Translations under genes and position numbers: made by a program
Origin: Agapanthus africanus
Taxonomy: Eukaryota > Streptophyta > Magnoliopsida > Asparagales > Amaryllidaceae
Direction of reading: 5' to 3'
Assembly: GCA_030015575.1 (NCBI GenBank)
Contig: JASDDO010000014.1
Span: 165,015,911 to 165,079,910 of the forward strand
Length of the DNA: 64,000 nucleotides
The notes under the pieces: generated by a model
Told to the model about the DNA's origin: nothing
Databases searched by the model: none
What the model saw: the letters and a program-made list of their open reading frames with translations, nothing else
Part shown: in pieces, positions 56,560 through 64,000 of the stretch
Position numbering within the stretch: position 1 is the stretch's first letter
Layout of the letters: every line of letters begins with the position of its first letter

Positions 56560-59417
56560 CTACAAGAAAAGGTGAGGAAATTTCTGCCGGATTTCATCTT
56601 CTCGTTTCCAAGTGGACTCTCCATGCGAGTGATTACCCCAAGAAACAAGCACAAGAGGGATTACCTTGTTCTTAAGAACCTTTTTCCCTTCGATCCACGA
56701 TTCCAATCGGTCACTCCTCAAAGTCAAGTCTTCTCGTACTGTTAGCTCCGAATGATCCAATACGTGTGTTTCATCTCGAACATACCTACGGAGTTGAGAT
56801 ACGTGAAACACATCGTGCACATTAGCCAAGGACTGCGGTAACGCCAAACGATACGCTACCTCACCAACACGCTCCAAGATCATAAAGAGTCCAACGAATC
56901 GAGGACTAAGCTTTCCTCGACTTCCAAAACGAATCACCCCTCTAGTCGGTGATATCTTCAAGAATACCAAATCACCCACGGCGAACTCTAGAGGTCTTCT
57001 TGACGTATCTGCCCAACTCTTCTGTCGGTCATGTGCTGCCTTCATATGATTTCTGATAGGGTTAACCTTCTCAACTGTCTGCACAACTAAATCTGGTCCC
57101 AATACTCTTCGTTCACCGACATCGTCCCAACAAACAGGTGAACGACATTTACGACCATACAAAGCTTCAAATGGAGCCATCTGAATAGTTGCCTGAAAAC
57201 TGTTGTTGTAAGACAACTCTACCAAAAGTAGATGATCCTCCCAAGACCCCTTGAAGTCCAACCTGCATGCTCTCAACGTATCCTCAAGAGTTTGGATCGT
57301 TCTCTCCGACTGACCATCAGTTTGAGGATGATAAGCTATGCTAAACTTCAATCGAGTCCCCAAACTTTCCTGTAGACTCCGTCAAAAGTGTGATAAGAAC
57401 CGAGTGTCCCGATCAGACACGATGCTCACCGGTACTCCATGCAATCTTACAATCTCTTGCATGTACCGCTCTGCCAAAGTCTCTGTTGATTTACTAACCC
57501 GAAAAGGAATAAAATGAGCTGCCTTGGTCAATCGGTCAACAATCACCCATATAGCATGGTTTCCTTTTGGAATTCACGGTAAAGCCGTCACGAAATCCAT
57601 GGTTATATGTTCCCACTTCCACTGAGGAATCGGAAGTGGTTGCAATAAACCAGCAACCCTTTGATGTTCAGCCTTAACTTGCTGACACACCAAGCACTTT
57701 GCCACAAAGCGAGCAATCTCCCGTTTCATGCCTTCCCACCAGAAATGCTGTCGAATATCTCGGTTCATCTTTGTGCCTCCTGGATGTACAGAATAAGCTG
57801 AACTGTGTGCCTCCTTCATAAGCTCTTCACGAATATCTCCCTTTGGCACACACAAACGGGTACCAAACCTCAACGAACCATCTTTGGGGATTAATAAATC
57901 TGTTCGTAGTCCGGCTTCAACCTGTCCTCGAGACTTTTGCAGTCTAGGGTCCTGCGATTGTGCTGCTTTAATATTCTCGATCAATGATGACTGTACTTGC
58001 AGCTGTATCAACTGTCCCGTAGAATGTGATAGCACAACCTCCAAGTCAAATCTTCGAAAATCTTCAACGATCTCCTTCTGCGTAGTTAACACCTGAATTG
58101 CTGGTAACTGACTAAGCGCATCCGGCACGACGTTAACCTTCCCCGGATGGTACTTAAGATCAAGATCGTAGTCAGCCATCAGCTCCAACCATCTACGCTG
58201 CCTTATATTAAGGTCCTTCTGTGTGAACACATACTTCAAGCTCTTATGATCAGTAAAAACTTTGACCCTTTCGCCCAGAAGGTAGTGTCTCCAAACCTTC
58301 AAAGCGAAAGTCACAGCCGCAAGTTCCAAGTCATGAGTTGGGTAATTCTTCTCATGGGTCTTCAACTGTCTCGATGCGTATGCTACAACCTTCCCATGCT
58401 GCATCAAAACACATCCTAATCCTTTCCTAGATGCGTCGCTGTGAATCACCAATCCTCCGGAATTGTCTGGCACGATCAGAATAGGGGCGGTTATCAACTT
58501 CCGCTTCAACGTCTCGAAAGCTAACGCACACTTATCCGTCCGTACAAAAGGTACCTCCTTGCGCGTAAGCTTGGTTAACGGCTCCGCCAGACGAGCAAAG
58601 TTCTCCACAAATCTTCTGTAATACCCGGCGAGTCCAAGAAAGCTTCTTATCTCCGCAACATTCTTTGGAATCGGCCAATCGCGAACTGCTGCAATCTTTT
58701 CTGGATCGACGGCAATTCCATCGCCAAACACAACATGCCCCAAAACTTTACTTTCTCCAGCCAAAACTCGCACTTGCTCATCTTCGCATATAACTTCTCA
58801 TGTCTCAACGTCCGCAGTGCGATCTTCAAATGCTCAGAATGTTCCTCAAAACTCTTCGAATAAACCAGAATATCGTCAATAAAAAACCCACGATAAACTG
58901 GTCCAAGAACGGTGAAAAGATTCGGTTCATCAAGTCCCTGAATACTGCCGGGGCATTCGTTACTCCGAAGGGCATCACTAAGTACTCGTAATGTCCATAC
59001 CGAGTTCGGAACACCGTCTTGCAAATATCTTCTGTTTTCACTCGGGCCTGATGATATCCGGATCGCAAATCCAGCTTCGAGAATACCCTCGCGCCACTAA
59101 GCTGCTCAAAAAGTTCGCCAATACGAGTGATCGGGTACTTGTTCTTAATAGTCACCTGATTTAATTCTCGATAGTCGATGCACATCTTTCTTGTGCCATC
59201 CTTCTTCTTTACTAGAAGAACTGGAGCTCCCCAAAGTTACTCTTCGAATCCAACCTTTCTCAAGCAATTCAGCAACTTGTTTCTTGACTTCTTCCAATTC
59301 TACTGGCGCCATTGGATGATACGCTTCGGATACTGGCGCTGCCCCAGGAATAAGATCAATTGCGAACTCCACGTCTCTCTTTGGCGGTAAACCCGATATA
59401 TCTTCAAACACGTCCAT
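56560..59417 (-). pseudogene. G3 pol: reverse transcriptase, RNase H, integrase, chromodomain
   Basis: Order on the minus strand: the RT approach ([20 protein letters not shown]), RT ([50 protein letters not shown], active site [11 protein letters not shown]), RNase H ([40 protein letters not shown]), the integrase zinc finger (HPGG...[11 protein letters not shown]), core ([22 protein letters not shown]), then the chromodomain-like tail ending FPHLFL at 56560. Damage: a frameshift near 59240, another after FLDQFIV near 58890, a third near 58740, TGA for Arg near 57573 and TGA for Trp near 57380. The protease and N-terminal pol are absent. Closest relative in the window is G1 (4411-5523). Confidence 0.95.
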
Positions 59418-59526
59418 AAAATCACGAACAACAGCCGGCTCTTCACTTTCATCACTTCCATTGATGCAAGAATATTATTTGTCGGCCTAGCCCTAAACTC
59501 GACTGGCCCGACAGAAAAACTCCCCT

Positions 59527-60074
59527 TCATCCCAGATAAACTCTGCTGCTCTCGGCTGCCGCAAGTACTTGTGAGAAAGTGGTCAAACCCAGGGAGACAA
59601 TCTGCCTCTGGATGTCCACGTCCAGGCTGCGCATGAACCTCCGTGCCCTGTCTGCATCGTTGGCAACTAAAGGTCCAGCGAAACTACTGAGTCTCGTCCA
59701 TTCTGCTGCATGCACATCTACGGGTGCTCCCTTCTGCTTTAGTCCGATGAACTTCTCTTCCATTTCCTCCCGTGCAGTCCGCGGGAAGAACTTCTCCAGG
59801 AAACTATTCAAAAAATCCGCCCACTTGATCGACTTGGGCAAACGGTTCTCTTCTACAAACCACCATTCTCGGGCGTAATCCACTAACTGAATGCGTACCA
59901 CATCAACTCTTTCTCATCTGGAATCTGTGCCGCAATAAGCAAATTCTCTGTGTCAACTAGCCACTGCTCTGTTGGCAACGGCTCCTCCAATCCAGTAAAT
60001 GTATACGGACCCAAACGTCTGAAATCTGCTACTGTCCCTACTCGGTCAACTGGCTTAGCTCCAACATTGTTCAC
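59527..60074 (-). pseudogene. G3 gag (retrotransposon gag domain)
   Basis: Gag forms the particle that packages element RNA. The minus strand gives FRRLGPYTFTGLEEPLPTEQ and WLVDTENLLIAAQIPDEKEL, a frame break or stop near 59890, then RIQLVDYAREWWFVEENRLP, FLEKFFPRTAREEMEEKF and FMRSLDVDIQRQIVSLGL. The reading frame then passes directly into sequence just before RT. The zinc knuckle and protease are missing, indicating a deletion of over 1 kb relative to normal elements. Confidence 0.9.
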
Positions 60075-60583
60075 AGACTGCTAAACGATCTGCAAACCTT
60101 CCTGAAACGAGTCCGCTTGCTACTGGATCAGCTCGGTCTGTATCTTTTGATTCTCCAGCATTCCCCTTATCACTCCAAGCATGGCGGCTTCGTCCACACG
60201 CCTTGGTACGTCTTCAAATTCTTACCGGCCATATTCCTGAACTCAAAACACCCAACATTAGCATGATGATAGATTCTGAATATAGATTAAGGCTTGAACT
60301 CCAAGATACTTAAATAGAGTGTCGCATTGTAACTATGCCGCGGTATCATAGCCACAATTACATAACTCTACCCAAGTCGCCTAAGTCCTAGAGATAACAA
60401 GGAATCAGGTTTCGAGTCGATATGAAAAGGAAGTTTGCACATCGTAAAAGATATAATCAGGAAGAATGTGATTCAAGAATGGTAAACGGTAAGGTGGCAG
60501 GACATGTTTCCTAAACACGGGTATTCTGATTCGTGTATTGGGTACAACACCCAACTACAAAAGAATCAACCCGACTATCCTAT

Positions 60584-60596
60584 GGCTCTGATACCA
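60584..60596 (-). other. G3 primer binding site, initiator Met tRNA
   Basis: Minus strand TGGTATCAGAGCC, nine bases after the LTR end (spacer 60597-60605), the usual arrangement in Tekay-like chromoviruses. Confidence 0.92.
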
Positions 60597-60605
60597 AAAG
60601 AACCA

Positions 60606-63600
60606 TGTCATGCCCCGCTTCCCAAAGTACGCTAAAGTGGGCACGTGACATAGCCAACCATGCTACCTGTGGATAGGAAAAATCCTTCCACAGTCATATT
60701 ACGGCTGTGGAGATATCAAGAACAGGAAAGTAAACTAACTACCTAGTACATGTCCATAAGACAGAGTAAAAGAATCAAGAGATAACAATATGCGGAAGCC
60801 AAAAGATACAACAAATGAAACACCTGGAGTGAAACTACGTACCGACAGGAACCTCACCGCTCGTCTAACAGCGGCAAAACTCCTAATCAGTTTGCAGCAA
60901 GGTAGAAGAATCTAGGCCATGCAAAACCCAGACGTCAGCGCTCAAGTCATCAAGTAATAACATAGTAAACAGGCAATGCAAATATAAACATGAATAAAGC
61001 AAGGGTAACAATAATATAAATCAGAGCAGTACAGGGTAGTGTGCAGTGGGTAAACTGGATTGTTCTATCAGGTTCTCTGTTCTAAAGTCTTTGAAACCAA
61101 ATTGATGAATCATCGATATAACTCAATAGTATCCCGTACATACCAGGGACCACGGCCACAATATTCTCGGCTGCAGCCGAGACATGCCGCTAGGCACAAA
61201 ACAGGAATGTGTACACTCGATAGTATCCCGTACATACCCGGGATCACGACCACAATATTCTCGGCTGAAACCGAGACATGCCGCTAGGCACAAAACAGGA
61301 ATGTGTACACTCAATACAGGTAGTGAACTGTCGAGTTACAAGTCAGATTTCACCTTTGATTTCCCCATACCCCCAAGTTATATGTGTATGTCAAGTCAGG
61401 TATCCAGTAATCAAGAGACTAATGCCAACACAGGATCAGATAAACAGGTTTGTCTTGATAGACAACAGGAACGGTCCATGAGGACTACATGTTATGTTTG
61501 TTGGCATTAGACACAAGATCGGGTAACAGGTAAAGCCATGGTACATCAGGTCAAGCCAGGTAATGTATAAAGGTGTCATGTCATGTCAAGAGTGTACGGT
61601 ACCATGTCATGTCAAGTAGGAAGTGTAACAGGTCATGTCAGGAAGCACAAGATGTCATGTGGGTGCTCATAATCAAACTAACATAAGCATGTGTATAAAT
61701 AAACAAGCATGAGTACTATCAGAACAATAAACTGGAACATGTAATATGATATGCAAATAGATATAATTTCAAGGATATGGAGGCACAGTTATCGATTAGG
61801 GTTACATTTATAGTTTCAATATTAATTAGGATGCAATTTATTAAACATGGAGTATTAATATCACATTATTATGTAGTAATGTGATCTATGGATGCAGTTA
61901 TATGTATCTTAAATGCGATGGATGCAAACGGGTATCCGAAAAATTATAAAACTATAAAATGGTAATGTGGGATGTACAACTAAGCAATATGTGATATAAA
62001 TATTGATATAATAATATTAATATGGATAACATATTCAAAGCGATTAATAACTATAAAAGTGGTATTGATTAACCATGCACAAGAAAGTTCTGTTCAGAAA
62101 TTCAGCATCACCCTAATTTGTAAAATAACTTAAAAATAACAAACGTTCTCCAAAAGGGACGTGTCTTATACCAAAACAAAGATAATTCAATAAGGTTTTC
62201 AGTTTTATAAGTATAAGCATCTCAAGTTGTTCCTACAAAAATTTATGAATATTCGAAGTTGAAAGTTTGCTGCTGGAATTTCCCTGGACAGCAGTTTGGA
62301 GACATTTTCATTTGCATTTTACGTTATTTAAACAATTTATTTTGCAAGTAAATATTTCATAGAATTATATTATTCTGAGTTAGCTTCGTAACGAACTAAA
62401 GAACGTATACTAATGATTTTTCTATGATTTATAATGAATTTTATAAGGTAAGGTGTACAGTAAATTTCAGATTTGTCGTATCCGCTTTTTCAACGACGTT
62501 TCATGTGTAAACTATAATATTTTCAAATATATAATATTATAAAATGCAGATTATAAACAAATTAAAGATAATAATAAGAAATATTATGACGATATATATT
62601 TTAATTGATATAGATGCAGTATAATGTAATCTAGTATGTCACAAGATAAGTTTTCATGATCTAGATTTAATATGATATAAACGGATGCAAACGGAACATC
62701 GAAACGTTATAAAATTAAACATGGGGTACTAGATTTAAACTATAGGTATGGTATTTATTTAAATAGGTATAAAATGAATTATATAGCATGTAGCAAGATT
62801 AACTTGCCTCGATAGGTCGCGAATCGGGAAAACGGAACGTTAACCGTCGGCGGGGAAAACTCGCGATGGGCGCACGGTTCACGGAATGAATCCAAATGAC
62901 GAACAAAGGAACCACACGGGTCGGGTACCTCGCTGGAACATCGTGAAGCGTCACCGGCACGACGGAATTCCGGCAACAAAAGAACAGTTAAAAAAATGAG
63001 AAACGAGACATGAAGTAAGAAGAGAAAGAATGATAAAGAGAAGTACGAGAGAATATATGAGAGAGAGAGAGAAAAAGTGGAGATAGAGAGAGAGAGAGAA
63101 GAGGGAGAGAGAGAAAGTGGAGAGATAGAGAGAGAGCGAGCGAGAGAGAGAAGTGGGGCCCACGGGGTTAAAGGGGAGGTTGCGATTGGCTGAGAGAATA
63201 AATTGAGAAGGATATAAAAGATTGTAAAAATATTATATGGTTAACTAAATTATATATGATGGTTTAAATATATTAAAATCTGGGATTTTGGCGCAAAGTA
63301 AAACATTTCCAAATCGCGCCCGGGTCGGGTCCAAAAATTTGAATTTGAAATAATAGAATTTTAGACGGGATCCAAAATTTAAAATGAAGTGTTTTATGAT
63401 CAAAAAGCATACCCCCAAAACGGACACACGTACGTGCACGTAGCCGTCCAAACTCGCCCGTTTCACTGAACGGGATGAGAACACGATGCACGGACGCTAC
63501 AACAGGGTTAGGGGTGTCAAGCAGGCCAAGATGAATATTTTTAATTTTATTTTAGATGCCAAAAATTGTTATATGCAGAAATTAATTTCCGGGTAGAATT

Positions 63601-63641
63601 TACAATAATTAACCATCAAGCAAGATAAATGAAATAAGTGC
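60606..63641 (-). mobile_element. G3 5' LTR, outer end cut by H5
   Basis: Matches 53411-56420 over its whole length, including the 94-bp duplication (61127-61314) and purine tract (63052-63155). It breaks off after GAAATAAGTGC at 63641; the partner continues CACACTACGTTCG at 56449, so about 75-80 nt are missing or outside the window. Confidence 0.93.
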
Positions 63642-64000
63642 TGTTTCGCCCAATCAGAGCAAAGCTCTGTTTGAATTCAAAAATTTAAATTTTGAAGCAA
63701 CGCTTCAAGTCTCGGGCGCAACGCGCCACGCGTCAGGCGCTAATACGTCAGCGCAGCGACCATGAAGGCGCGCCCAATCAGAGCAAAGCTCTGTTTAAAG
63801 GAAGCAACGCTTCAGTTGCGCATGCACTGCGCTGCGCGACGCGTGTCAGCGCAGATGCGCTTGCGCTGTTGCGCTGCGCAGTGCGCTGCGCGACGCGTGT
63901 CAGCGCAGATGCGCTAGCGCAGTTGCGCTGCGCGACACATGTCAGCGCAGATGCGCTAGTGCGCTAGCGCAGTTGCGCTGCGCGACACATGTCAGCGCAG
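63642..64000 (+). mobile_element. H5: 5' end of a GC-rich-class H LTR, continuing past the window
   Basis: Starts TGTTTCGCCCAATCAGAGC; the first 60 nt match the inverted right end of H2 (16849-16790). It continues with GAAGCAACGCTTC and tandem GCGCAGATGCGC/GTTGCGCTGCGCGACACATG repeats. The 91-codon frame at 63692-63967 is a compositional artefact of the repeats. Confidence 0.85.

Larger units (their letters stand above)
53411..63641 (-). mobile_element. Chromovirus G3 (Tekay-like Ty3/gypsy), both LTRs, damaged interior
   Basis: 3' LTR 53411-56499, interior 56500-60605 and 5' LTR 60606-63641, the latter cut by H5. The interior of 4.1 kb is short for the lineage because of a deletion between gag and reverse transcriptase. 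It inserted in the G2 LTR; the candidate target copy on the left is ATAGG (53406-53410), its partner outside the readable sequence. Confidence 0.92.

Overview
The window is intergenic, transposon-packed nuclear DNA of a flowering plant. The evidence is plant-type: chromovirus (Tekay-like) Ty3/gypsy polyproteins, Ty1/copia elements with initiator-Met tRNA primer sites, a two-gene CACTA (En/Spm) transposon, a tRNA-derived SINE-like unit and a MITE. I cannot name the species or family. Only one short reading frame (30874-31149, minus) looks like a host gene.

Layout, left to right. 1-2466: 5' leader and 5' LTR of a minus-strand copia element, inserted in a second minus copia LTR (2467-4410), which in turn sits in the integrase gene of a plus-strand chromovirus G1 (4411-8019, 3' LTR 5587-8019). 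8020-9066: AT-rich DNA with repeat R1. 9067-12099: 3' end of an 'H' element (a hairpin-chain LTR family) inserted in the 5' LTR of Copia-B (12100-29690, plus). Copia-B is also interrupted by an H solo LTR (14101-16849, TSD TTATC) and by a complete minus copia element, Copia-A (19294-29147, TSD ACTCA). 29691-32365: non-repetitive-looking DNA with a small secreted-peptide gene, a SINE-like unit, a 124-bp hairpin MITE and half of a second R1 copy. 32366 to about 49584: a CACTA transposon with TNPA-like and TNP2 genes on the minus strand. Its TNP2 gene is split by another H element (LTRs at 39719 and 44886-48403), which itself carries a truncated copia insert (42185-44880). 49585-51115: the other side of R1, unassigned DNA and a small hairpin-rich unit. 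51116-53410: LTR of a G1-related chromovirus, split by chromovirus G3 (53411-63641, both LTRs). The right LTR of G3 is cut by a fifth H LTR that runs off the window.

The most unusual content is the H family. It has 2.3-3.5 kb LTR-like units (TG...CA, 5-bp target duplications, GGGGGGCATT polypurine tract, TATA box) built almost entirely from a chain of short, mutually different palindromes, many centred on CACGTG. Two sequence classes (AT-rich and GC-rich) keep the same architecture.

No transposon gene here is intact. Nonsense changes are repeatedly of the C-to-T type, as expected of methylated plant repeats. Boundaries and target duplications were read by eye; identity values are estimates.
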